Below are positions 7,421 through 14,914 of a stretch of 14,933 nucleotides of DNA, in pieces (positions within the stretch are counted from its first letter, which is position 1; every line of letters begins with the position of its first letter). The position numbers were made by a program, and so were the translations under genes. The notes under the pieces are model-generated. The model did no database searches. It saw nothing but the letters and a program-made list of their open reading frames with translations, and had not been told where the DNA came from. The stretch spans positions 1 through 14,933 of the forward strand of contig URXT01000042.1 of the NCBI GenBank assembly GCA_900551915.1, written 5' to 3'. Origin of the DNA: an uncultured bacterium (lineage in GTDB: Bacteria; Cyanobacteriota; Vampirovibrionia; Gastranaerophilales; Gastranaerophilaceae).

Positions 7421-10384
7421 ATGAAATGTCCCATTTGCAAAAAAACTATTCCGGATGACGCATTGAAGTGTCCGTATTGCAAAACAAGAACCGGCTTAGT
7501 TTGTAAAAATTGCAACACAGTAAATACCATTTTTGATTTGGTTTGTAAAAATTGCGGAAAAGAAATTTTGAAAATTTGTCCGCAATGTAAGAGTGTAAAT
7601 TTCCCAAACGCTCTTAACTGCAGAAAATGCAAATATCCGTTTCCTCAAAAACAAGAAAATAAACAGCCGAATTTATTCGAAGCTGCTTCACAAAACACGG
7701 TTGCCCAGCAGAGCGCAAAAAATATTCTTGTAAAAAGCATTCTTTCGCAAGACAAAAAAGTTATGTCGCTAAGCGGCCCCAAAGGTACCGGAAAAACCCT
7801 TGTTATATCACACATAATGCAGGAACTCCATGAAAAACATTATGTCTGGTTTTACGGAAACTGCACGCCGATTACCCAGTTAACCCCGGGGGGATTGCTG
7901 CAGGATATTATTTTGAACCTTTTCAGTCTGCCGAATTTTTGCATAAACAACAACAAATTCAGAAAAGATGCCTCAAAATATTTTCAGAATGAATTTCCAT
8001 ATCTGACTTTGGAGGAAGTCAATGATTTGTTGAATTTTCTCTACCCGACGCGCAACGGAACTTTTGAAACAATTCTTTCAAACAAAACAAAATATTTTGA
8101 ACTTCTAAACAAAATTTTCGACAAAATTATTCAATACAGCAGATTTGTATTTGTCATAAACAATTTTGAATGTATTGACGGATACTCCTACGAATTTTTG
8201 AATAATTTTATCAAAAAAGATTACATCTTTAACGACTTAAAGATAATCCTTGTTTACAATGAGCATAAACCGGCAAAAGGCTTTTTCTATTTCCCGGACA
8301 TGAAAACCGACGGGATATTTATGGATGTTTACCTTGCGCCGCTTGATGCGAAACAAATGTTCTTATTTGCAGACGCAAAAGAAGGCGAAGAAAACTTCCC
8401 AAAACTTGAAGACACATTGAAACGCCAGCTTTTCCTTCAAAGCAACGGAAACCCCGCATATTTAGAACAGGCTCTTCAGCTTTATATGGAATCTGCTAAC
8501 GGTGATTTTTCTATTCCGCAGACTTTTACAGATGTCATTAGCAGACGTCTACAAATATTAAAGGATAAAAATTTAAAAGCTTACATGACACTTATGGGCT
8601 GTGCAGTTTTGGGTGATAAAATAAACCTTAATCTTATCAAACAAATCTTCCAGTATCGTGATGAAGATTTCAGTGACATAATCGCCTATTTGCAGCAGGC
8701 AAATTACATTGAACCGATGAACGATATTTACTACAGGTTCAGAAGCCTTTATCTTTGGGAAACCCTTGTAAAAACCATAAAAAGTGATGACAAATTCGAT
8801 GATATTAACAAACAAATTTTCACCTCGCTTACCGGTTTCACAATGAATTCTACTGCAATTTTAGGGATTATTGCACAGAATTTAAAACACACAAAACTTG
8901 CACTTGACATCTGGACAAAAAACACAAGACTGGCTTCTGCAATCGGTGACACAAATCTTTATGCGATTTCGCAAAAACAATGCCTTGCATTGATAAACGA
9001 ACTCGATGATACCGAAACCCTAAAAACACGTTACAACATTTGCGAACGTCTTGGAAAGCTTTTAGCAGACTTTAATCCGAAAGAAGCAATGGATTATCTT
9101 CCGGACGCGATTTCAAATGCAAAAAGCATAGGCGACAGCCCGCGCGAAATCGAACTTTTGGGATATATGGCAAGCTGCTGCCGCAAAACAGGTCATTATT
9201 TCGGTGAAGTCGAATGCGTTGATGCGGTTTTAGAGAAAATGAAGCCGGAACAGAATTTGGAAATTGCACTTGTCAAATCCACAAAACTCAATGCGCTTTT
9301 AAACATCGGCAACTGCGGACAAATTATAAATCTTATAGATAATGAAATTATGCCGGCCTTTGACGAATTCCTCGGCAAAAACGAGCCGCATCCGACAATT
9401 CCGATGGAGATAATTTATGAAACCTGGATTAATTCATATCTTGTTCTTGCAAACGCTCTAATAATTCAGGGCAACAACAGATGTTTTGAAATCCTGACAA
9501 TTCTTTTTGATATTGTTGAAAGAAATCATTTAACCGAGGAAACTTTTGAGTGCAAATGCAAGCTTGCGCTGGCTTTTGCAAACACAATGAAGGGAGACAT
9601 TCCTGAATCCGAGAAAATACTTGAAGAAATTCAAAAAGCATATCAATCAAAAACAATGGCCGGCGATTGCGTTACAAGATGGAATTTCATTAACATAATC
9701 AACAATATTCTGCGGAAAAAATACAACGGACTTCAGGAAGATTTGTTCCAGGTCGTAACTTTTGCGAACAACAACGGCGACAATTTCACGAAAAACATTT
9801 TGAAATCGCTTCTTGGAATTATATTCAGAAACAACGACCAAACGAGTCAGGCAATGGATATTTATAATGACCAAATCGCATATTTTTCAAAAGAAAAAAT
9901 GGCGCTTGGCGCATTACTAACCTGGTATTTAATAGCAGATGCGGCGCTTGTGACAGAAGGCCCTCATCAGGCTTTGGATATTGCGTCACAGGCCTTAAAC
10001 GTTGCGCAAAATCCGAAAATTAACAACCATTTCTTTGCAATTCTTCTGCAGATGGTTATGGCAAAAGCAAGTATCGGCGTTTCAGATTTTGAAAGCGCAA
10101 AAATCCATATTGAAAATGCAATTATTACAGCCCGTCAATATGGTTTAAATGATTTATTATCAAGGCTTTATCTGCAATACGGACAATATTTCCAGGAACT
10201 TGGCCTTATGAAATCGCAGCGCCAAAAAGATTATTTGACAGGCGCTTCAAAAATGTATGAAAAGGCTTCTGAAATCGTAAGAGAAACTAAAAACAACAGT
10301 GTTCATCTTGAAATACAGAAAGCAAAAGCCGTTTTAAAAACCTTTTGCCAGCTTAACAAGATTGATATTGCGCTAAAAAACTAA
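7421..10384 (+). CDS. Zinc-ribbon STAND/AAA_16-type ATPase with TPR-like C-terminus
   Basis: 987 residues. The N-terminus holds three zinc ribbons of identical spacing, CxxC-10-CxxC: Cys3/6/17/20, Cys28/31/42/45 and Cys53/56/67/70. A nucleotide-binding module follows: Walker A GPKGTGKT (119-126), Walker B-like RFVFVINNFECID (241-253), a strand KIILVYNEHKP, then SNGNPAYLEQAL (near 341) and IPQTFTDVISRRLQIL (from 365). A winged-helix-like part with YRFRSLYLWETLV comes next. This order is the one found in the ATPase half of class III adenylate cyclase-linked and LuxR/MalT-type STAND regulators. From about 480 to the end the protein is all helical and TPR-like. No cyclase, kinase or DNA-binding output domain is visible, so the ribbons may serve as the contact surface. 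AGGA lies nine bases before the ATG. Third gene of the sigma-factor operon. Walker B has Asn where Asp is usual. Confidence 0.82.
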   Translation: MKCPICKKTIPDDALKCPYCKTRTGLVCKNCNTVNTIFDLVCKNCGKEILKICPQCKSVNFPNALNCRKCKYPFPQKQENKQPNLFEAASQNTVAQQSAKNILVKSILSQDKKVMSLSGPKGTGKTLVISHIMQELHEKHYVWFYGNCTPITQLTPGGLLQDIILNLFSLPNFCINNNKFRKDASKYFQNEFPYLTLEEVNDLLNFLYPTRNGTFETILSNKTKYFELLNKIFDKIIQYSRFVFVINNFECIDGYSYEFLNNFIKKDYIFNDLKIILVYNEHKPAKGFFYFPDMKTDGIFMDVYLAPLDAKQMFLFADAKEGEENFPKLEDTLKRQLFLQSNGNPAYLEQALQLYMESANGDFSIPQTFTDVISRRLQILKDKNLKAYMTLMGCAVLGDKINLNLIKQIFQYRDEDFSDIIAYLQQANYIEPMNDIYYRFRSLYLWETLVKTIKSDDKFDDINKQIFTSLTGFTMNSTAILGIIAQNLKHTKLALDIWTKNTRLASAIGDTNLYAISQKQCLALINELDDTETLKTRYNICERLGKLLADFNPKEAMDYLPDAISNAKSIGDSPREIELLGYMASCCRKTGHYFGEVECVDAVLEKMKPEQNLEIALVKSTKLNALLNIGNCGQIINLIDNEIMPAFDEFLGKNEPHPTIPMEIIYETWINSYLVLANALIIQGNNRCFEILTILFDIVERNHLTEETFECKCKLALAFANTMKGDIPESEKILEEIQKAYQSKTMAGDCVTRWNFINIINNILRKKYNGLQEDLFQVVTFANNNGDNFTKNILKSLLGIIFRNNDQTSQAMDIYNDQIAYFSKEKMALGALLTWYLIADAALVTEGPHQALDIASQALNVAQNPKINNHFFAILLQMVMAKASIGVSDFESAKIHIENAIITARQYGLNDLLSRLYLQYGQYFQELGLMKSQRQKDYLTGASKMYEKASEIVRETKNNSVHLEIQKAKAVLKTFCQLNKIDIALKN

Positions 10385-10425
10385 TTATATTTCACACTGC
10401 AGTTTAAAAATTTACAAACCAAAAA

Positions 10426-10449
10426 CAGGACGTTTGGTGGTTCGTCCTG
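10426..10449. terminator. Terminator shared by the convergent genes
   Basis: CAGGACG (10426-10432) pairs with CGTCCTG (10443-10449) around a ten-base loop. On the minus strand the stem is followed by TTTTT, a good terminator for the repeat-protein gene ending at 10480. On the plus strand it is followed by the weaker CCTTCTTTT, downstream of the ATPase gene. Confidence 0.78.
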
Positions 10450-10479
10450 CCTTCTTTTGACTTTAGTGCTATTTATAAT

Positions 10480-11382
10480 TTACGCTTCGGTGTTGTGTTT
10501 AATCATATTATGGATGATTGCGCCTGCAAACCCTGCTGCAGCACCCGCAATCACAAACGGTGCCGTATATCTGCCTGAGATTTCATTTCTGTAAAAAGCT
10601 TTTTTAAGAGATTTAGAAAGGTTTTTTGCATTCATATCCACTTCTTTGATAATTCTGCGAAATTCCTGTCCGGCTTGGGAAGCTTCACCGCCAAGCTTTC
10701 TTACAAGATAATCCAGGTTGTCTTTTGCAAATGCATTATTAAGCCTTGAAACGCGTTTTACTTCCAAAACATCTTTAGACTCATTGCCAAGTGACCTTGC
10801 AACTGTGTCAAAGCTCAAATTTTTATTTTCACTTGCACGGAAAATCTTCGCAACCTTTTTAGCAAGAGGCGCGTCAGCACCGCCCAATTTTGCAGTAATT
10901 TCATCAAGTGAAAGGTTTGTAAAAGCTGGTTTATCTTCAAAAGCTTTACTGAAAGCTTTTACATCTTCAGACTCATCTCCGAGAATTTTTGTCAGCCCTT
11001 CCAAATCAAGATTTTTATTTGCATCATTTTCAATAACTGCATAAATCTTTTGTCCAAGCGGTTTTGTTTTGCCGCCAAGACGTTCTGCAATCATCTGTAA
11101 CGAAGGATTTTTAAAAGGTTCCTTGTCATCAATCATTTTTATAAACTCATCTTGAGCTGCTGTGCGAGTTTTTTGAAGCTTAAACGCATTAGCTTTCTTG
11201 ACATTGGCGTTTTTATAGCCAATGTTCAGAATTGCTCTGTAATCAACATTCTGCGTTTCTCTTTTACTCAAAGGAATGCTGTACTTTGCACTGAAACCGA
11301 CAAGTCCACCTACTACTGTTGATGTCAAAACATTTGACAACTGATTTCTGTTTTCATAATTTTGTACTGCCTTTACACTCAT
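10480..11382 (-). CDS. Protein with five exact 32-residue helical repeats between two hydrophobic segments
   Basis: 300 residues, not a family I recognise. A hydrophobic segment near the N-terminus (about 18-38, STVVGGLVGFSAKY) and another near the C-terminus (273-294, APFVIAGAAAGFAGAIIHNM) suggest membrane attachment at both ends. Between them are five repeats of 32 residues with an invariant Leu-Gly at 102, 134, 166, 198 and 230, followed by Gly, Asp or Asn. Each repeat reads roughly N-L-S-L-D-x-I-x-x-x-L-G-G and then a charged helix. The period is exact, so the copies probably arose by duplication and keep a regular helical solenoid. AAGGG lies about ten bases before the ATG. It is a single gene, with a structured leader region upstream and a terminator downstream. 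A surface, scaffold or effector-like role is possible; none can be shown. Confidence 0.8.
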   Translation of the reverse strand: MSVKAVQNYENRNQLSNVLTSTVVGGLVGFSAKYSIPLSKRETQNVDYRAILNIGYKNANVKKANAFKLQKTRTAAQDEFIKMIDDKEPFKNPSLQMIAERLGGKTKPLGQKIYAVIENDANKNLDLEGLTKILGDESEDVKAFSKAFEDKPAFTNLSLDEITAKLGGADAPLAKKVAKIFRASENKNLSFDTVARSLGNESKDVLEVKRVSRLNNAFAKDNLDYLVRKLGGEASQAGQEFRRIIKEVDMNAKNLSKSLKKAFYRNEISGRYTAPFVIAGAAAGFAGAIIHNMIKHNTEA

Positions 11383-11560
11383 AGTTAATAAACCCTTACT
11401 TAACTAACAACACGTAAATAGTATCTCTCATACCGGGATTTTCATCCTGGCTATCGATATATATATGGCAGATTTACACTTAAATATTTTAAGCCAGTGA
11501 ACACTAAAAACACATGACTAAAACTGAGTAATTAAATCCACAAAGGATGATACCACATAA
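11383..11560 (-). promoter_or_regulatory. Leader region of the repeat-protein gene with a possible structured RNA
   Basis: These 178 bases lie between the wecA-like gene and the repeat-protein gene. On the minus strand CCAGGAT and ATCCCGG (11433-11450) form a hairpin closed by a GAAA tetraloop, with one A-C mismatch. A second small hairpin, TATGAGAGATA, follows at once. ATAG and CTAT flank the pair, so the whole can fold as a compact three-way junction. An AT-rich TATATATAT run just upstream could supply a -10 element. I do not recognise a known riboswitch. No clear terminator for the wecA-like gene is visible. Confidence 0.35.
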
Positions 11561-12598
11561 TTATTTTTTTGTCAATACTTTTATGAAATTTAGTAACAAC
11601 ATGACAAAAACAATTACCAGAATGCACACTGCATAATGTTTTATGGTATTAGGCCCCATAATGAGCGACGCAATTGCGCCGGCTACAATTGCAACTGAAG
11701 TTAAAATTAAAACTGTTTTTTTCTGCGAAAACCCTGCATGCAAAAGTTTATGATGAAGATGTTCTGCGTCTGCTACAAACGGAGATTTGCCCTTGCAAAT
11801 TCTTCTTAATGTACTGAAAACAATATCCATAATCGGTACCGCCAAAACAACAAAAGGCAGAAGAATTGTAAGTGTTGCAGCTTTCATAACACCTGTTATT
11901 GAGATTGCTGCCAATAAAAAGCCTGAAAACAAAGCCCCGCTGTCACCCATAAAGATTTTTGCCGGATTAAAGTTGTAGGTTAAAAACGCAAGCATTGAAC
12001 CAGCCAGAATAAATCCTATTAATGCTACAATCGGGTTTGAAGGGTTCATTGATATTGCGATAATCGCTAAAGTTATAGAATTTATTGTAATAACAGACCC
12101 TGCAAGTCCGTCAACTCCGTCAATAAAGTTTACGGCATTCGAAATTCCGACAATCCACAACAAAGTTATTGGATATGACCAAAATCCTAAATCTATACCG
12201 CCAAAAAACGGAATTGAATGGATTTTTACGCCTAAAAGATATACAACTGTTGCAATTGAAAGCTGGAGAAATAATTTGAACTTTGCATCAAGATTATAAA
12301 CATCGTCCACAAGCCCGAGTAAAAACATCAAAGAACTTCCGAGCAAAATCCCTGATAAAAGACTCCCGTACGGGTAATAACTCAAAAACACAAGCATCAA
12401 AAATGTAAGCATTGTACTTGCCCAGATTGCCACCCCTCCAAGGCGCGAAACCGGTATTGTATGAATTTTACGCTCATTAGGAAGGTCAACAAGGCCTTCT
12501 TTTTTTGAAAAATTTATAACAAGAGGCACCAAAAATACCCCGAATATGTAAGCAATAATTGTTCCTATTATATGAGCATGTGTAAGTTTAATAATCAT
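11561..12598 (-). CDS. WecA/TagO-family undecaprenyl-phosphate sugar-1-phosphate transferase
   Basis: 345 residues, an integral membrane enzyme with about ten or eleven helices. The family transfers a sugar phosphate, usually GlcNAc-1-phosphate, from a UDP-sugar to undecaprenyl phosphate. This is the first step in O-antigen, teichoic acid or other lipid-linked glycans. Visible motifs: RKIHTIPVSRLGG (43-55); LVDDVYNLD with Asp98/Asp99 binding magnesium; NAVNFIDGVDGLAG (154-167); KIFMGDSGALFSG with Asp219; and AEHLHHKLLHAGF with His280, His282 and His283. The last is the HxHH-type loop that separates this group from MraY. The substrate sugar cannot be told from sequence. AGGGAT precedes the ATG, 25 bases after the glyA stop, so the two genes form an operon. 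Confidence 0.92.
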   Translation of the reverse strand: MIIKLTHAHIIGTIIAYIFGVFLVPLVINFSKKEGLVDLPNERKIHTIPVSRLGGVAIWASTMLTFLMLVFLSYYPYGSLLSGILLGSSLMFLLGLVDDVYNLDAKFKLFLQLSIATVVYLLGVKIHSIPFFGGIDLGFWSYPITLLWIVGISNAVNFIDGVDGLAGSVITINSITLAIIAISMNPSNPIVALIGFILAGSMLAFLTYNFNPAKIFMGDSGALFSGFLLAAISITGVMKAATLTILLPFVVLAVPIMDIVFSTLRRICKGKSPFVADAEHLHHKLLHAGFSQKKTVLILTSVAIVAGAIASLIMGPNTIKHYAVCILVIVFVMLLLNFIKVLTKK

Positions 12599-12623
12599 CT
12601 TTATCCCTGCAATTCATCGTCCG

Positions 12624-13868
12624 CTAGTTATCCTGATAAAGCGGATATTTTTTACACAACTTGAGCGAACGTTCTCTTAAGTTGGTAAGTCCGATTTCAT
12701 TATCTGATGAAAATATCGCAGATGCAATAATTTTTGCAACTTCTATCATATCTTCTTCTTTGAATCCTCTTGTTGTAACGGCAGGTGTACCAAGACGAAT
12801 ACCGCTTGTTACAAACGGACTTTGCGGGTCATTTGGAACTGTGTTTTTGTTTGCGGTTATTCCGACTTTTTCAAGAACATTAGCCATATCTTTGCCGGTT
12901 TTGCCTGTTCTTCTCAAGTCGAGGGTCATAAGATGGTTTTCTGTCATACCACCGACAATGTCCATTCCTTCATCCATCAACCCTTGCGCAAGTGCTTTTG
13001 CGTTCTTGATAATTTGCGCCGCATATTCTTTGAATTCCGGTTTTGAAGCCTCTAAAAGCGCAACGGCTTTAGCTGCAATAATATGTTCCAGAGGCCCTCC
13101 CTGCATACCCGGGAAAACAGCTTTATCAATACCTGCGGCATGTTCGGCTTTGCACATTGTAATCCCGCCGCGCGGCCCGCGAAGTGATTTGTGGGTTGTA
13201 GTTGTCACAAAATCAGCGTAAGGCGCCGGTGACGGATGAAGTCCCGCAACAACAAGACCTGCAATATGCGCAATGTCAGCTAACAAATATGCGCCAACTT
13301 CATCAGCGATTTCGCGGAATTTTTTGAAGTCAATAATTTTTGAATAGTTTGAGGCCCCGCAAATAATAAGTTTAGGCTTATGTTCATGCGCCATTTTGCG
13401 GACGTTTTCATAATCAATATTGCCTTCATCGTCAACGCCGTAACTTTTCACGTCAAAATAAAGCCCTGAAAAGTTCACCGGTGAACCATGCGAAAGGTGT
13501 CCGCCGTTTGACAAATCCATTCCTAAAACTTTATCGCCGGGCTTAAGCGCATACATAAACACTGCCATATTTGCCTGCGCACCGCTGTGAGGCTGAACGT
13601 TTGCATGCTCCATCCCGAACAGTTCACACGCACGTTTCTGTGCAATTTCTTCTATTATATCGATGTGTTCACACCCGTTATAAAATCTTTTGTGAGGTTT
13701 TCCTTCTGCATATTTATTTGTCAAAACACTTCCCGAAGCTTCCATAACCGCTAAAGATGTGCAGTTTTCGCTCGCAATAAGTTCAATCGTATTTTGTTGT
13801 CTTTCCAGTTCTTTTTCAATCTGTTCTGCCACAACCGGGTCAGTCTGCTTCAAATGTTCCAAATTCAT
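12624..13868 (-). CDS. glyA: Serine hydroxymethyltransferase
   Basis: 414 residues, the usual bacterial length. The cytoplasmic PLP enzyme interconverts serine plus tetrahydrofolate with glycine plus 5,10-methylenetetrahydrofolate, supplying glycine and one-carbon units. Visible motifs: [10 protein letters not shown] (29-38); the substrate-binding stretch [17 protein letters not shown] (51-67); [10 protein letters not shown] (91-100); [10 protein letters not shown] (196-205); and [14 protein letters not shown] with the PLP lysine at Lys227. The C-terminal [15 protein letters not shown] carries the carboxylate-binding Arg. The start is firm: GCGAGGTG lies four bases upstream of the ATG, itself shortly after a near-perfect sigma-70 promoter. 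It heads an operon with the wecA-like transferase. No riboswitch or long leader is present, so expression looks constitutive. Confidence 0.97.
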   Translation of the reverse strand: MNLEHLKQTDPVVAEQIEKELERQQNTIELIASENCTSLAVMEASGSVLTNKYAEGKPHKRFYNGCEHIDIIEEIAQKRACELFGMEHANVQPHSGAQANMAVFMYALKPGDKVLGMDLSNGGHLSHGSPVNFSGLYFDVKSYGVDDEGNIDYENVRKMAHEHKPKLIICGASNYSKIIDFKKFREIADEVGAYLLADIAHIAGLVVAGLHPSPAPYADFVTTTTHKSLRGPRGGITMCKAEHAAGIDKAVFPGMQGGPLEHIIAAKAVALLEASKPEFKEYAAQIIKNAKALAQGLMDEGMDIVGGMTENHLMTLDLRRTGKTGKDMANVLEKVGITANKNTVPNDPQSPFVTSGIRLGTPAVTTRGFKEEDMIEVAKIIASAIFSSDNEIGLTNLRERSLKLCKKYPLYQDN

Positions 13869-13892
13869 AATTCACCTCGCAATTCTTTTTCT

Positions 13893-13921
13893 ATTATAGA
13901 TTAAACTTATTTTTGTGACAA
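13893..13921 (-). promoter_or_regulatory. glyA: Sigma-70-type promoter of the glyA operon
   Basis: On the minus strand TTGTCA (13916-13921) and a perfect TATAAT (13893-13898) are 17 bases apart. Transcription would begin near 13886, leaving a leader of about 18 bases that contains the GAGGTG ribosome binding site. The close match suggests strong, housekeeping expression. Confidence 0.85.
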
Positions 13922-13980
13922 TTAGTTTATATTTGTTTAGAAATAGAGAAAAGGCGGATATATTATGTTTGAGGCGACGC

Positions 13981-14841
13981 TTACATGTGTAAATAGTCCA
14001 TGTTTTCATAGAACAAAACCCAAGCGCCGCAAGTTAGCCCGTATCCAGATCCAACGTTTTTATTGCATCCCGATTCAAAATTAGGCATACCATAAGGAAC
14101 AATTTTATCTTTTTTAATGGCAAACATAAAAAAGTCTTTGCCAAACTGGTTTGGACCTTTAAAATAACCATTCGTATCAACAAAGACCGTAGCACAGACA
14201 TATTTAGAATTTGTGCACTTTATGAATTCTCTATCAACATGGAAGATTAAAAGTGTGCCGTCCGATAATACAACATGTTTGTATGCTCTTTGATTTGAAT
14301 AATCTATATGATTTACTCCATTTAAATATTTATAAGGCTTTGTGCCAACACAGCTTTGCTTGGTTTCACAATTAGAGAGTATTTTAAAATATCTTTCAAA
14401 ATAATTTACCAGCAAAAATGCAGAACCCTCCGGGTCATCGCCTTTTATCAAATCCCATGTATCAATAGTCCCTTGCTCATCAATTGCGCTGACAAGAGCT
14501 TGCGAGAGAATTGTATTAACCTTTTTCAGCTTTGCAACGATTTCTCTTTCTTTGAATTTATTTATTACGCTGCCCATTGTCATGGCAGCCACTAAACCGA
14601 TAATGCCAAGGGTGATTAGAACCTCCGCCATTGTAAAAGCAGGTTTTTTGAAAGGTGAAAAGTGAGAAGTGAAAGTTGAAAAGACCGTTTCATTAATTAG
14701 TAAACGGTGAACAGTAAGCGGTGAGCTGTTCGTTTCATTTTTACTCTGTTTCTTCGCAAAGAAGTTCTTGGGAGATTTGTTTTCGAAACGATAGCGAGCT
14801 GGCGAGCTGTTTAAAGAAAATAAATCTCCCAAGAACGACAT
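13981..14841 (-). CDS. Type IV pilin-like pseudopilin (prepilin N-terminal methylation domain)
   Basis: 286 residues from the only in-frame ATG upstream of the pilin core (14839-14841); the frame stays open to a TTG near the edge. KKPAFTMAEVLITLGIIGLVAAMTM is a class III signal and hydrophobic pilin helix. Prepilin peptidase should cut between Ala68 and Phe69, leaving the conserved Glu at position 5 of the mature protein. The soluble domain has Cys-containing loops, SDGTLLIFHVD, VDTNGYFKGPNQFGKDFFMFAI and a C-terminal GLTCGAWVLFYENMDYL, the layout I associate with the many minor pseudopilins of Gastranaerophilales. It probably belongs to a type II secretion or type IV pilus system. The leader of 68 residues is far longer than usual and is encoded by repetitive DNA. 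The ATG has only a poor ribosome binding site (GGGGCAG), so the true start is uncertain. Confidence 0.85.
   Translation of the reverse strand: MSFLGDLFSLNSSPARYRFENKSPKNFFAKKQSKNETNSSPLTVHRLLINETVFSTFTSHFSPFKKPAFTMAEVLITLGIIGLVAAMTMGSVINKFKEREIVAKLKKVNTILSQALVSAIDEQGTIDTWDLIKGDDPEGSAFLLVNYFERYFKILSNCETKQSCVGTKPYKYLNGVNHIDYSNQRAYKHVVLSDGTLLIFHVDREFIKCTNSKYVCATVFVDTNGYFKGPNQFGKDFFMFAIKKDKIVPYGMPNFESGCNKNVGSGYGLTCGAWVLFYENMDYLHM
14648..14726. repeat. Two arrays of degenerate 7-base repeats in the pseudopilin 5' region
   Basis: On the plus strand, five tandem heptamers occupy 14648-14682: TTGAAAG, GTGAAAA, GTGAGAA, GTGAAAG, TTGAAAA. A second array at 14699-14726 has two 14-base units, AGTAAACGGTGAAC and AGTAAGCGGTGAGC, each made of two heptamers of the same type. 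On the minus strand they encode Phe/Ser/Thr/His-rich peptide (FSTFTSHFSPF, SPLTVHRLL) in the pseudopilin leader. Seven is not a multiple of three, so changes in copy number would shift the frame. Confidence 0.8.
14764..14836. repeat. 15-base perfect inverted repeat with a tandem octamer in its loop
   Basis: GTTCTTGGGAGATTT (14764-14778) is the exact reverse complement of 14822-14836. The 43 bases between hold a perfect tandem pair of GCGAGCTG (14794-14809). The whole lies in the pseudopilin leader region, next to the heptamer arrays. It looks like a small palindromic repeat unit (REP/MITE-like) rather than ancestral coding sequence. Confidence 0.75.
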
Positions 14842-14900
14842 GAACTGCCCCAACAATGTAAATTTTAAAAAAAACCTTACAGGAGCTGGGTTACAGGACG

Positions 14901-14911
14901 CCCCCCCCCCC
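14901..14911. repeat. Homopolymer tract of 11 C
   Basis: Eleven consecutive C (11 G on the pseudopilin strand) in an otherwise AT-rich region, about 60 bases upstream of the pseudopilin ATG. Such tracts are prone to slippage in cells and to errors in sequencing, so the exact length is not to be trusted. Confidence 0.9.
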
Positions 14912-14914
14912 TGG

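Noticed and set aside
12661..13221. A 186-codon open frame on the plus strand
   Set aside because: It is antisense to glyA, has no ribosome binding site and no recognisable protein features; glyA is unambiguous.
13964..14080. Small plus-strand gene beginning at ATG near 13964
   Set aside because: The frame has about 38 codons, lies almost wholly antisense to the pseudopilin 3' end, and lacks a proper ribosome binding site.
14648..14726. CRISPR-like array
   Set aside because: The units are seven bases, tandem and without spacers, and no cas genes are present.
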